This document shows positions 45,038 through 55,683 of a stretch of DNA of 64,000 nucleotides, one piece after another. Below the pieces are notes generated by a model. It worked only from the letters and a program-made list of their open reading frames with translations. It did no database searches and had not been told where the DNA came from. This DNA comes from Davidsoniella eucalypti (Eukaryota; Ascomycota; Sordariomycetes; Microascales; Ceratocystidaceae). The position numbers were made by a program, and so were the translations under genes. Every line of letters begins with the position of its first letter. Position 1 is the first letter of the stretch. The DNA lies in assembly GCA_004009845.1 (NCBI GenBank), contig RMBW01000002.1, forward strand, positions 806,001-870,000. Reading direction: 5' to 3'.

Positions 45038-48000
45038 TTATTCTGTTACATCAAATATAACTAAGTTCTTCGTATCTAGGGAATATATAGAAACTTTGAG
45101 TATGCTGAGCAGATGATGTTCAACATCTATTTGGTAACCGATCCGTCATTGTATAGTATCAGTGATTAGACATTAAATATAAAATATAGTCGAGCTTTGT
45201 AAGATATCAGTTTCTAGTAGGCCTATAAACTCTATGCACAGTTGTCTATATTACAGTTCTTGACAATATTGTAGTAGTGTTTTGGTGCTTGAGTTGTACA
45301 TATTAGACATATTCTAGGTGTCACAACACTCTGATAAGTGTAGCAGTTGGCCTTGCCCAGTTTTAGGCTTAGATTCACATCATGAAATTTGATTTGTTTC
45401 CTAGTCACATGGTAGTATAGCCCTTGTCACACATTCCCCTCCCCATGATTATTGGTTTTGCCACCATTAGATGAAAATTCTGTTTCATGTAAACATAATT
45501 CACTTCCCCCAAGTCTCTCCACCATTGGTAGTCAACTTCGCATCTTAAACCTTTCAAGAACACTCTATCTTCTACTTTGGATGGATGGATAGCAGCAAGT
45601 ATCAAGTTACTGATATTGATTTAATTCAACTATTGGCTATCATCTTCACAGCATCAATTATTAATCTTTCTTAAGACCCTAGGTTTTGGTATGAGTTCCC
45701 ACATCTAATTGTTGTCAAGTCTTGATATTAACTTGCATCTCTTGTTTAGATTTTGTGGTTCAACTATTGACATGTGTCTTGCTTCAACCTTTTATCCTCG
45801 AATTTACATATCCCAATTGCTTTGGCCTCTGATTAGTATATCTGCACTCTTGATCATTAGCTTGTGCTGCTGACTGTAAGTCCTGCTGCCTCAATATCAT
45901 TTCCTCTGATATCATTCATGTTATGGTTCGGCTCTTCTCATATTCTTATCTCTCTCGAAAATCAATATCTAAAACATTTACTGACCGAATATAACCACCC
46001 CCCAGCCTGTTCCTAATCTGCCCTATCCAAAATATCGACAGGTTGAATTTTGATTGAATTTTGCTGTTTTACCAATCCATCTAAATTTAAGAAATTCATT
46101 GTTGCTATGTATGTTTCTCTTGCATCATCTTTTAGCCGAGATGGATAACTAACTATTGTGTATAGCAACTTCCAAACTCAGAAATGTCTGAGCCATCTGC
46201 TCCTAAGCCAAGCTCCTCTGGGCACAACCCCCCTTCTTCTCCAAAGAGCATTGCTAGATCTTTTAAAGCTTGTCAGACATTTGACGATATCTTAGTACTC
46301 ACTGAATGGGATGTTAACCGGCTACAGCCTGGTTTCCAGAGTCATCTTACACGGAAAGTTAGTGAGAACTCACATGTCAGATACATTGAAGATTTTTGGT
46401 GTTCCTATACTTCCTTTTCACTATTCACCAAGTTTCCCACTATTCGATTCCAGTTGAGAGATAGTCTTGATATTCAGATATATCTATTCTTGAAACTACC
46501 TGATACTTTCCAGTTCCTTAATATCGTACCTCGCCAGCAGCAGCAAGTTTTTGATCTAGCTAAGACTTATCTTGGGTCGATAAACAACACTACTCGTATT
46601 CGGCCTCCCTTAGAGTTGGCATTTGATAGAGCAGAGGTGGACCCAAGAATTGGAGTTTCAAATAGTTTACGTCTACTAAACTATATTGACAGCTGCTATG
46701 AAGCTTGGTTGAAAGGACCGCATACGCCACCCTATAGTTCGGTTATTGGCCCTTCTGGAATAGGGAAGTCATTTACTGTGAAGCAGCTGGCTAAACGTCA
46801 TGGAGTATTTGTCATCTACATCTCTTTTTCTCCAGCCAAAAACCATGGATTTCCAGGCCGTTCTTTAGCTGCCAATATCTATACAGCAGACTATTCTCAA
46901 CTATCAAGAGCAGGTCTAGAAAAAAGATGGGAAAAACATCTTCAACGCCATCTTTCTATTGCAAAATATCTTTGGAAATTAGGCATGTCCAGCTCTGATT
47001 TCTGGGATTTGCAGACTGGAAATGATAGTTTCCAGAACTTTGTCTTCATGTTACTTAAGCTTGATGATTCCTCGTCTATGAAAAGAAGTTCGGACGGTGA
47101 GACAAAGTGTTGGGACAGAGATTCGCTGGAAGATACTTTTTGGGTCAATAAACTCCAAAAACTCATTGAGGAAAATAGTATTGTACTGCAAGAGTCACAA
47201 AGAAAGGATAAAGTCAGATTTGTCTTTGCTTTTGATGAAGCACGAAACCTCTTAGTTGATCAAGAAGAGGAAGGCTCTGATAGTGCTGTACTACTTAAGT
47301 CACTACAATCAGCTTTATTTTGTGTTAAAGCCACTGATAAGAATCACAGTGTTTTTTCTCTTTTGGTGGATACTACCTCTAAAGTTTCAAACTTCTCTCC
47401 TCCCCGGATGCCATACAACACGACCCCTATAGAGCATTTTCTTCCCTTTTTTGAGTTTTCTGCTCTAGATATCTTTGCACCACCCCTCAATCTAGCCCAT
47501 CCCGCTATAGATTGGAGATCATTGTTCTCTTATGGCCGGCCAATGTTTGGTGCTTTCCGTCGGGAATATGAATGCGGGCCTGATGGGTATTTCACAGAGT
47601 CAAATATATTCAAGTTAGCTTTCGAAAAGTTGGACCCAGATAGAGAAACTGAGTTATCAGCATTGAGTATGGTTCGCTACCTGGCACTCCTTTCGAATAG
47701 AGTAAGCTTTGAGGTTTATCATCAACCTCATTGCCAGAAGCTAGTGTCTGGTTGGATGCATTGGATCTTCAATATATCAGAGGACGGAGAGAACCTATCT
47801 ATTGGACAGCCCCCAGAGCCGATTCTGGCTATGGCAGCCTATGCCCATCTTTCTCTCCGTGGTAACCTTACCAAGGCACTAGTTGATTTCAGAAACAACC
47901 TTAGATGGGGATTCGTCAATGTTGGTGATACTGGCGAATTTGTAGCAGGTTGGATTCTTTTACTTGCTTTTGACATTGGATATAGACCGAGAGACTATCT

Positions 48001-49031
48001 GCCTGTTCCATGCAAGCTCAGCTGCTATCTAGAGAGTCTCTTTGGCACAGCTACTCAGCAGAGTATATTCTCTAGTATAAACACTCCACTCAGTGTTGGG
48101 CAAGTTTTTTTCAACCGAGTGATTCGTTTCATTCCTAAAACTGTTGACAACAAGCCCTCAAAGCCAACTCCTTGGGATTTGCTACATCTATACACTAGGT
48201 GTTGTGCAATTTTTCTTCCTGAGAACTCCCCAGGAGTAAATCTTCTAGTTCCAGTCTGGGTACCTGCTACACAGGGACGTCCTGCGTGTATGGGATGTAT
48301 CCTGGTTCAAGTCAAGAATAGAGCCCATGATAGGCATACTTCTTCTCCCAGAGAGGATGCTAAGACTTCTATATCAACTGCTATCAGAGATCTTGGCTTT
48401 GATCTTGACAAGACACCGGTTCTTGGGCTAGTGCTTTGTCTTCATAGTTCATCGACACCTTCCACAGTCGATGTATTTACAGCATCTATGAAGAAGTCTG
48501 CTATTCCAATAGCTTTAGTAGTTGGTATGGCTAAAACTACTTATCCCTTTCTTGCGGAGGAGAATAAGGAAGATCTCTATAAGATACTTTGTGATCTTCT
48601 TGTCACTAAAACGGACTTGCATAAGATGAGTGACACTGAGTATAGCAAAGCCGTTGTGCCAACAGTAGCAACTGAACCAGAACCAGAGGAACAAGCTAGT
48701 TAGATTGAACTTGATAATGAAATTAATACTCTTTGCTATCTGCTACTCTTGAAATGTACTGAGTTGGAGGGCATGTATGTTGAACATTACTTCTTTCTTG
48801 ATTAATGTTTCTTCTCTTTTACACATTCTATGTTTAGTTCTATTAGTTTTACAGTGTTTTTTTGGCTCTCGATCTTGGAATCGGACAGCATTTTATTGTC
48901 TAGCGAAGAACTTTGAATTTCTATCCGGTAGCCAATTCGTAGTCGTATAATCTTAGTGATTCAAGTCGGCCATAAATATAATTGATGCTTTGGTGATAAA
49001 TGACAAATCAAGTCTAAATGCATATTGTTAT
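45014..49031 (+). repeat. Copy B of the 4-kb inverted duplicated unit
   Basis: Aligns with 20076-24103 in opposite orientation. It starts CCCATAGTGGAGTTCATGAC at the YPI1 break and ends TGCATATTGTTAT. Bases 45014-46183 are non-coding upstream sequence. For the roughly 600 bp nearest the gene I count about three differences from copy A. The reverse strand there has a 66-codon frame (45405-45605) that is the same in both copies but has only a TTG start. Confidence 0.85.
46184..48703 (+). CDS. P-loop NTPase with probable REase-like C-terminus, Crinkler-linked family (copy B)
   Basis: Intact 839-aa single-exon paralogue of the gene in copy A. Walker A GPSGIGKS (189-196), Walker B FVFAFDEAR, GEFVAGWILLLAFDIGY and ILVQVKN are all kept; Asn again stands at 686. 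Differences from copy A cluster at residues 8-73, at 112-117 (LNIVPR in place of SEMGDQ), at 285-341 and at 605-755. Residues of about 372-600 are identical. In the first 75 codons I count ten replacement and two silent codon changes. The first ATG is used; the same start and upstream sequence occur in copy A. Having both frames open suggests both are maintained or were recently homogenised. Function is unknown. Confidence 0.6.
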   Translation: MSEPSAPKPSSSGHNPPSSPKSIARSFKACQTFDDILVLTEWDVNRLQPGFQSHLTRKVSENSHVRYIEDFWCSYTSFSLFTKFPTIRFQLRDSLDIQIYLFLKLPDTFQFLNIVPRQQQQVFDLAKTYLGSINNTTRIRPPLELAFDRAEVDPRIGVSNSLRLLNYIDSCYEAWLKGPHTPPYSSVIGPSGIGKSFTVKQLAKRHGVFVIYISFSPAKNHGFPGRSLAANIYTADYSQLSRAGLEKRWEKHLQRHLSIAKYLWKLGMSSSDFWDLQTGNDSFQNFVFMLLKLDDSSSMKRSSDGETKCWDRDSLEDTFWVNKLQKLIEENSIVLQESQRKDKVRFVFAFDEARNLLVDQEEEGSDSAVLLKSLQSALFCVKATDKNHSVFSLLVDTTSKVSNFSPPRMPYNTTPIEHFLPFFEFSALDIFAPPLNLAHPAIDWRSLFSYGRPMFGAFRREYECGPDGYFTESNIFKLAFEKLDPDRETELSALSMVRYLALLSNRVSFEVYHQPHCQKLVSGWMHWIFNISEDGENLSIGQPPEPILAMAAYAHLSLRGNLTKALVDFRNNLRWGFVNVGDTGEFVAGWILLLAFDIGYRPRDYLPVPCKLSCYLESLFGTATQQSIFSSINTPLSVGQVFFNRVIRFIPKTVDNKPSKPTPWDLLHLYTRCCAIFLPENSPGVNLLVPVWVPATQGRPACMGCILVQVKNRAHDRHTSSPREDAKTSISTAIRDLGFDLDKTPVLGLVLCLHSSSTPSTVDVFTASMKKSAIPIALVVGMAKTTYPFLAEENKEDLYKILCDLLVTKTDLHKMSDTEYSKAVVPTVATEPEPEEQAS

Positions 49032-49687
49032 ATCTGTATGTGACTTCATAGCTCTATAGCTCCATAAGATTAATGAATTAAAAAATATATATATATCTGT
49101 ATGTGCAAGGCTGAGAGTGACTGCATTAACATCCCAATTTCCAACCAATCAAAACAGCCTTTGAGACCCATAAAACGCTACAAAGACGCCACAGAACTTG
49201 TATTAAGAAATACGGTAATAAGGCTACCAAATTTTCATGTCATGTTACGTAATACCAGCAATGCCAGAAAGAAGACCTAGGGAAAGTTTTGCTCTAGGCA
49301 CAAGGTTTATTCGGCTAATAATCTTCCAATTAACGGCCTAGGAAATATGGGTTTTTTTTTTCATAATTTGGCGGGGCTCTTTTTTGACAGTCTATTTGCA
49401 CATTCAATTTCGACTGTTTTGTCCATGTCAAGTCCAGTTAATTAATCAGTGTTGCATCGAGCCCACTCATGTGTTTATTCGATATCTGCTCCAAATTTGT
49501 ATGCTGGACCGGTTTATATACTGCTCTTGACCACTGATAAAGCGCTGAAAGAGGGATCTTAACCCAGGCTGATTTGAATTTTCACTGATCCACGTTCTCT
49601 ACTCAACTTCTTCTCCCATCTTTCCATCGTCGTTTTCCCAAAGTGGCGTCTCTTCCTATACGAACAAAGGCCGGAGGCCATACAAAT
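49032..49687. other. Intergenic region upstream of TSR1
   Basis: No YPI1 3' sequence or spacer of copy A is found here. The end nearest TSR1 should be its promoter. Confidence 0.6.
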
Positions 49688-52212
49688 ATGCCCACTGCCA
49701 CGATGAGCCATTCTCACCGCTCGACCACTAAGGTCAACCAGAAGTCGTTCAAGTCCCGCAAGGCCACCAAGGGCTCGATGCGGGAGGCGGCCAAGGGTAT
49801 GCCGACCCGTTGATTAAACGACCCATGACCTCAGCCGCCGTATCCATGCTAACTTGCCGTGTCTTTCCGGCCATTATAGGTCGCATGGCCCCAGAGTTTG
49901 CCCGCAAGACCCCCCACCAGCATGTCATGTCCAAGCTCGATCGCAAGAACCAAGCCCGCCAGCGCCAGCAGGCCAAGCGCAAGGAACACTTGCAGGAAAC
50001 CCACATCTTCAGCGGCCAGGACGGTGCCCCGAGAATCGTCGCCGTTGTACCGCTGTGTGTCGACACTGATGCCCGCTCTGCCGTCCAGAAGCTTAACGAC
50101 AGCCTGGATATCCCAACTGAGTTCACCGATGGGCCCTTGTATACCCCCGTCGATCGCTTCAAGCAGAAACTGCAGTACGTACCCGTGGCTCGGGATCTCG
50201 ATGCCTGCCTGAATGCTACCCGTGTCGCGGACTTTGTCGTTGTCCTGCTGTCCTCTGGTGAAGAGGTCGACCAGCTAGGCGAGCTTATGCTACGTAGTAT
50301 CGAGGGCCAGGGCATGTCGACCCTGTTTACAGCCGTTGAAGGCTTGGAAGGAATTGAGCCCGCCAAGCAGCGCTCTGGTGTCCTTTCTTCTCTCAAGTCG
50401 TACATCACCCATTTCCACCCTGAGCAGGAGAAGATCTTTAGTCTGGATAACCGTGTCGAATGTGCTAATCTCATGCGTGCCTTGTGTAATACAACTCCCA
50501 AGGGCATCAAGTGGAGAGAGGAGCGCAGCTGGATGCTGGTTGAAGACATCAAGACTGTTGGCGAAGGCCAGACCGCAGTCACCGGTGTAGTCAGAGGCAA
50601 GGGCTTGAAGGCCGACCGCCTCGTTCAGATTGGCGACTGGGGTACTTTCCAAGTCGAAAAGATTGTCGCTTCACCACTGACTAACCACAAACGCAAGGGC
50701 GTCGATGATACTGGTGAAGAATCTGTTCTTGATGTTTCCTCCGAAGATAAGGATACCCTAGATCAATTAGCTCCCGAATCTACTGCCATGGTCGACGAAG
50801 ATGCTGAGATGGAGGCTGAGCTGGAACAAAAGAAAGGTGTGCTTCTAGATGACCACCATTACTTCTCTGAAGATGAGCTTGAGGCGTACACCATAAAGAA
50901 GCGAGTTCCAAAGGGAACTTCCAAGTATCAGTCTGCCTGGTTCCTTGAGGACAACGCCGACGACGATTCAGCTTCCGACATGGAAGACGTGGAAATCGGT
51001 AACGACGATGAAGATAGCGAGGATGAACCCAAAGCTGCCCCAGAAGACGGCATTGAGGGTTGTGCCGAGCCTGCTATGACCGAGGCCGGTGCTCCCTCCG
51101 AGTACCCTGCTTCTGAAATGATGATTGAGCCCGACGAGGAGCAAGATGCCGCCGACTTGACTGCCTACCGCAAGCTCAAGAAGAATGAAGTCCAAGACGA
51201 CAAGGAGTTCCCCGACGAAATTGAGCTGTCGCCAAATGTCGCTGCCAGAGAACGTCTGGCCAGATACCGCGGTCTCAAGTCACTCCGTACCTCCGAGTGG
51301 GTCGAAGATGAAGACCGCGCCCACGAACCACAAGACTGGAACCGTCTCTTACGCATCTCAGATTACCAGGGCGCGCGGAGTCGGGCAACCCGTGAAGCCC
51401 TTATAGGCGGCGTCACCCCCGGTACCCGCGTGACTGTGTATCTCAACGGCTCCGTTCCCGCACACGTCCAAAGCACTGGACTGAACCAGCCCATCACGCT
51501 CTTTTCGCTGCTCCGTCACGAACATAAGCAGACAGTCGTTAATGTTATGATCAACCTGAGCTCCGACTATCCACACTCGATCAAGAGCAAGGAAGAGCTC
51601 ATCATGCAGTGTGGCGCTCGCCGCTTCGTCATTAACCCGCTGTTCTCACAGCCTGGTAACACCTCCAACAATGTGCACAAGTACAGTCGCTACTTGCACT
51701 CAGGCCAGAGCGCCGTGGCTACATTTATCGGTCCCGTCACCTGGGGTCCCGTGCCCGTCGTGTTCTTCAAGCGTACGGACCCTGGCGCCGCTGTAGTTGC
51801 CGAGAGCTCCGATACGCCGAGTAGTTCCGGTCTGACACTGGTAGCATCTGGCACAGCGCTGCCACCATCCATGAGCAGAGTCATTGCCAAGCGTGTGATT
51901 CTAACGGGTCACCCGTATCACATCCACAAACGTGTGGTGACTATTCGCTACATGTTCTTCAGTAAGGAAGATGTGGACTGGTTTAAGGCACTGCCACTAT
52001 GGACCAAGAGAGGCCGTTCGGGCTTCATCAAAGAGACTCTGGGTACTCACGGATACTTCAAGGCGACGTTTGACAGCAAAATCAACCCGCAGGATGCCGT
52101 GGGTGTGAGTCTATACAAGAGAGTGTTCCCGCGCAATGCGGTGCCCTTGACTGGCCCCCTTGCTGGAGCTGGAGGGGTGAAGGAGGGCGGTGACGACGCT
52201 ATGGAAATGTAA
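49688..52212 (+). CDS. TSR1: Ribosome biogenesis factor TSR1
   Basis: Cytoplasmic/late nucleolar 40S assembly factor, a GTPase-like protein without GTPase activity in known members. Two exons, 49688-49796 and 49880-52212, with an 83-nt intron (GTATGC...TATAG), give 813 aa. Exon 1 gives the family start HSHRSTTKVNQKSFKSRKAT, then KGSMREAAKGR across the splice. AARP2CN-like sequence lies near 250-300 (MLVEDIKTVGEGQTAVTGVV, LVQIGDWGTFQVEKI). A long acidic stretch covers about 300-440. The conserved C-terminal domain includes GTRVTVYLNGSVPA, HEHKQTVVNVM, LTGHPYHIHKRVVTIRYMFF and FKATFDSKINPQDAVGVSLY. An alternative start five codons in (ATG 49703) is possible. Confidence 0.94.
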
Positions 52213-52575
52213 AAATATGACTAAAAGGAGGAGAAGAGGAATATATGATGAAGATTTGCATACGGATATCATTCTTGTATTGGGTTTTGTTTTGGTTTGG
52301 GAAATAAAAGTTTTTTTAGTTTTTTTTCGTTGGTTCTATGCGGTTTTATATTTGGTTTATTTGTTGTATTTTTTTCAATGCTTGAATAGGACAACGACTT
52401 TATTTATGATGAACCGTCCATATGTAGTTTCTTTATATTTTCAAATATACACGGACTTTGAAAATGGTCCCTTTGCAAAACATGTGATTGTTGAATTAAT
52501 AGTACAATGATTATTTTATAACAATATGGCGAGTATAACAACCATATTTCTAGTAGTGCCTTCTTGTCGTTAGGG
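52213..52575. other. Intergenic region between convergent genes
   Basis: AT-rich; 3' ends of TSR1 and UreG. No gene seen. Confidence 0.6.
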
Positions 52576-53471
52576 TTACTCGCTAGTTGTAGGCGTAGGG
52601 CCGCCCTGCTTCTTTGCGACCTCCTCGGCACCACTAGCCTTCCATGCGCTCAGAATCAGGTTAACGATATCGTCAACGCCGACATTCTTCTTGACCTGGG
52701 CAAAAATGGTTGGACCACCCTCACGCATAAGCCGGGCATCGCGCTCCATAACACCCAGATCGGCACCGACAGCCTCAGCCAAATCCGTCTTATTGACGAT
52801 CAGCAGATCGCTCTGAGTGATTCCGGGGCCTCCCTTGCGTGGAATCTTGTCACCGCCACTAACATCGATGACGTAAATGATATAATCCGCGAGTTCACGC
52901 GAGTAGTTAGCAGCCAAGTTGTCACCACCAGACTCGATCAGCAGTAAGTCCGTCTTGAACTCGCTATGCAAATCTTCCAAGGCACCGAGGTTTAGCGAGA
53001 TATCTTCGCGCACGGCGGCGTGTGGGCAACCACCGGTTTCGATGGCGCGGATACGGGCGGCTGGTAAAGCGCCGTTACGCGTGAGGAACTCGGCGTCTTC
53101 GCGCGTGAAGATATCGTTGGTAACGGCAGCAATGTTGAATCTGGTGCGTAGCGTCTTGCAAAGTGCCAGCATAAGTGCCGTCTTGCCGGATCCCACGGGA
53201 CTAGAGAGGTGGAGAAAGAAGTTAATATTCGTCTTGGTAGGATAAGGTTACAGAGAGGAAGGTGGAGGGAGATGGCGTACCCGCCAATGCCAATGGTAAA
53301 GGCTCGCTCGACCCAGTTACGGCCTTCGACTATCGGCATCTCGCGGGCCAGATAACTGCCAGGTCCATCTAGAATCTCGTGAGAATGGCCGTGTTCTTGG
53401 GCATTAAATCCGCCTTCGTGGGAGTGAGAATGGCCGGCCGATCCTTGATCGTGCGAGTGTTGGTGGGACAT
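52576..53471 (-). CDS. ureG: Urease accessory protein UreG
   Basis: GTPase that drives nickel delivery to urease. Two exons, 53471-53281 and 53200-52576, with an 80-nt intron (GTACGC...CTAG), give 271 aa. The N-terminus is His-rich (MSHQHSHDQGSAGHSHSHEG), as in eukaryotic UreG, and likely binds metal. The splice falls in the P-loop and restores TIGIGGPVGSGKTALMLALC. Other motifs are AAVTNDIFTREDAEFL, ETGGCPHAAVREDIS (nickel-binding CPH), LIESGGDNLAANYSREL, and the G4 motif VNKTDLA. I prefer ATG 53471 over ATG 53513, which adds a hydrophobic stretch. No other urease gene lies in the window. Confidence 0.94.
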
Positions 53472-53809
53472 GATGAAGACGATGAGTTGGACTGATATGT
53501 TGCAAAAGCTCAAGGCTGTTAATTGATGGAGAGAGATAGAGAAAAAAGGGAAGGTAGAGAAAAATAGCTTGTGACTGAAAAGGGCAATATAAACATTACT
53601 AGCTAACTAGCTTAATTGAGAAACTTAGATAAGCTGCAGATGGCTAACCCCGCGGAGGGGCTTTATTTATTTATTATTCACCATTTGGCTATCGACCAAG
53701 GGTTAATAAAGCCCCGAAGAAGGCCCAGGTTTACAGAATTAGCATCAGCCATAGCCCTCAGACATATGTATGAATGCATATTTAGAGTCTATGTAAGTTA
53801 ATTTTACAT
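53472..53809. other. UreG upstream region
   Basis: 338 bp, AT-rich, with no gene seen; likely the UreG promoter. Confidence 0.5.
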
Positions 53810-55230
53810 TTATCGAGATATTTTTGTTATTCTTATGGCTTGGTTTTCTTCGCTTTTCTTTAATGGTTCTATATCCCAGTTATCGCTTTGCCGAATTCGT
53901 AGATCGAGATAGCCCAACAATGATATTTTTGCCGTATTGTGTGATACAGAGTGTCGATCGAGTCGGCCTGGAGCCCTTTTGAAGTATTTGAACTGTCCGG
54001 GGGGGACCAGAGCCTTCGGGCCATCAAGTGAGCATACTGGTGGAAAAATAGCATTGTTTATGTAGACAAGCGTGTCGTACAAAGTAGAGGCAGGACCGAC
54101 GGAAGGAGGATAGGGCTCATCTTGACACAATGTAGTGATGTCGACTCGCTTGGGTTATACTGGAATAAGACATTGATGTCGTAGATCAACAGTTTCCAGT
54201 AATGGAATATCTCAGCTATAGCGCACGCTTCTTGATAACTCGATATCGGAGTTTTATGGTTAAGTTTCCGAGCAATAACGATGCCTCAGTCTTCAGTGAA
54301 TATCTTCCAAAATCTCTAAAGAACACATCATGTCTTTAATCCTCCTTAGAAGTGCAACGGCTTCGACAAGAATATCATCAGGCAGTGGTGATGTAAAGCT
54401 GCCATTAGCAATGCCTCCGGCAATAAAGTTCTTGAGTCAACAGAAATGTGAAAATGGTTGAATGGAGAACTCAACAACGTTAGGATTGAATAGATAACAT
54501 CAACTTTTGGGGCTCTTAAAGACAGCCATCAGTGACGTCTCTCGGGGGGTCTTCCTTGGTTGCCTAAGGAAAACAATCAGCCTTTGGAATCTTTGAAAGA
54601 CTTCATGTCCTACCACCAAGTATAAAAACCAAGACTTCAATGCCGCCTGGCCTACGAGGATGTATCGTTTGCCTGGTGCTGATAAAAACCCTGAATCATT
54701 ATACTGAGATAGAGCAGCATTGTCTGAAGATGGTGGCTCTGGATAGCATCTGGTATCAGTCCCACAGTAAAGATTCCGAATTGACGCCACATTTGCAATG
54801 AAACTGGACGTATTTATCAGTGATGAAAGGCTTTCGCCGAGAGAGATTGTCTTCTTAGAATATCCATCCACGAGTATTCCAGTAGCTGTCATGGTAGTAC
54901 ATCCTCGACTGGCTTCGAAAGACAGCTTGACGGTATGGGTAACCGTTAGGTCCACGCCCAGGAATATCTTTGCTGCATATCTCTCAGAGAAGCATCCCTA
55001 TGACTAGATTTAAGATCAACCCGCCGACTCACTTTTACAGTCTAGACCAAATGTAACACGGAATCTAACAAGCCAATCACCTCAGTCGTAATCGGCAAGG
55101 TGAAAGACAGCCAAGATAGGTCCACCTTGAGGATGGCTAGGTTAAGCCCGGTAATCATGACTCTCCAAGTCAAGATCTCCAGAAAGATCGAACCTCCCTT
55201 CGCCACATGATCCACCAGCATCGTCACACG
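53810..55230 (-). pseudogene. Decayed protein-coding sequence of unknown family
   Basis: The minus strand has a chain of protein-like segments in changing frames: KGGSIFLEILTWRVMITGLN with ITTEVIGLLDSVLHLV (55042-55227); a 151-codon frame (54500-54955) containing VTHTVKLSFEASRGCTTMTA and FQRLIVFLRQPRKTP; SPLPDDILVEAVALLRRIKD near 54380; and PASTLYDTLVYINNAIFPPV near 54050. Several stops and frame changes separate them. Composition and order suggest one gene of at least 450 codons that has decayed. I do not recognise the family. Confidence 0.4.
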
Positions 55231-55568
55231 CTACTATCGACATTAGGCGAAACTAGGTAAACCTTCATTTTATAATCGTGGCGATATATGACAAAGTTCG
55301 TGCTGTGTTACATAGACCCAAAGATCTCGGCCCAAGACTGATAGCAAGGTGAAAAAACATCTAGTTCTATTTTCAGACAAAGCTGCAATGTCTAGTTTGA
55401 ACTAGCCCTCTAACAAGCAACTCTTTATAGTTATCCTACTATATAACCAACTACTTCGGTTGCTTTGTCAGTCCCGGGTGTGGCGGAGAACTCTCGGGGC
55501 GTCGGCCCGGAGTTAACTATATAAACCCATCTAAGAGCTGTACTCTCAAGCGGACATGTTGTCCATCC

Positions 55569-55683
55569 GGGTTGGTGGCCGAGTGGTTAAGGCGCTGTGT
55601 TCAAGGCATTACTTGAATCCCTTATGCCCGAGAAGGGTTCCACAGTTTCGAAAGGATCGCGCGTTCGAATCGCGCCCAACTCA
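55569..55683 (+). tRNA. tRNA-Leu (anticodon CAA) with intron
   Basis: Acceptor GGGTTGG pairs with CCAACTC (one G-T), with discriminator A at 55683. The D arm is GCC...GGC. The anticodon stem CTGTG/CACAG has anticodon CAA at 55602-55604. A 34-nt intron (55606-55639) follows position 37 and contains CTTGAA, complementary to the anticodon region TTCAAG, the usual intron-anticodon helix for this tRNA. A type II variable arm and T arm GCGCG-TTCGAAT-CGCGC complete it. CCA is not encoded. Confidence 0.92.

Noticed and set aside
20076..49031. Giant Starship-like transposon bounded by the inverted units
   Set aside because: No tyrosine recombinase gene is present, and the interval holds ordinary housekeeping genes (SEC17, UTP7, Gta3) that should be vertically inherited.
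45011..49034. Three-base ATC on both sides of copy B as a target-site duplication
   Set aside because: Too short to be meaningful, and copy A has no matching pair.
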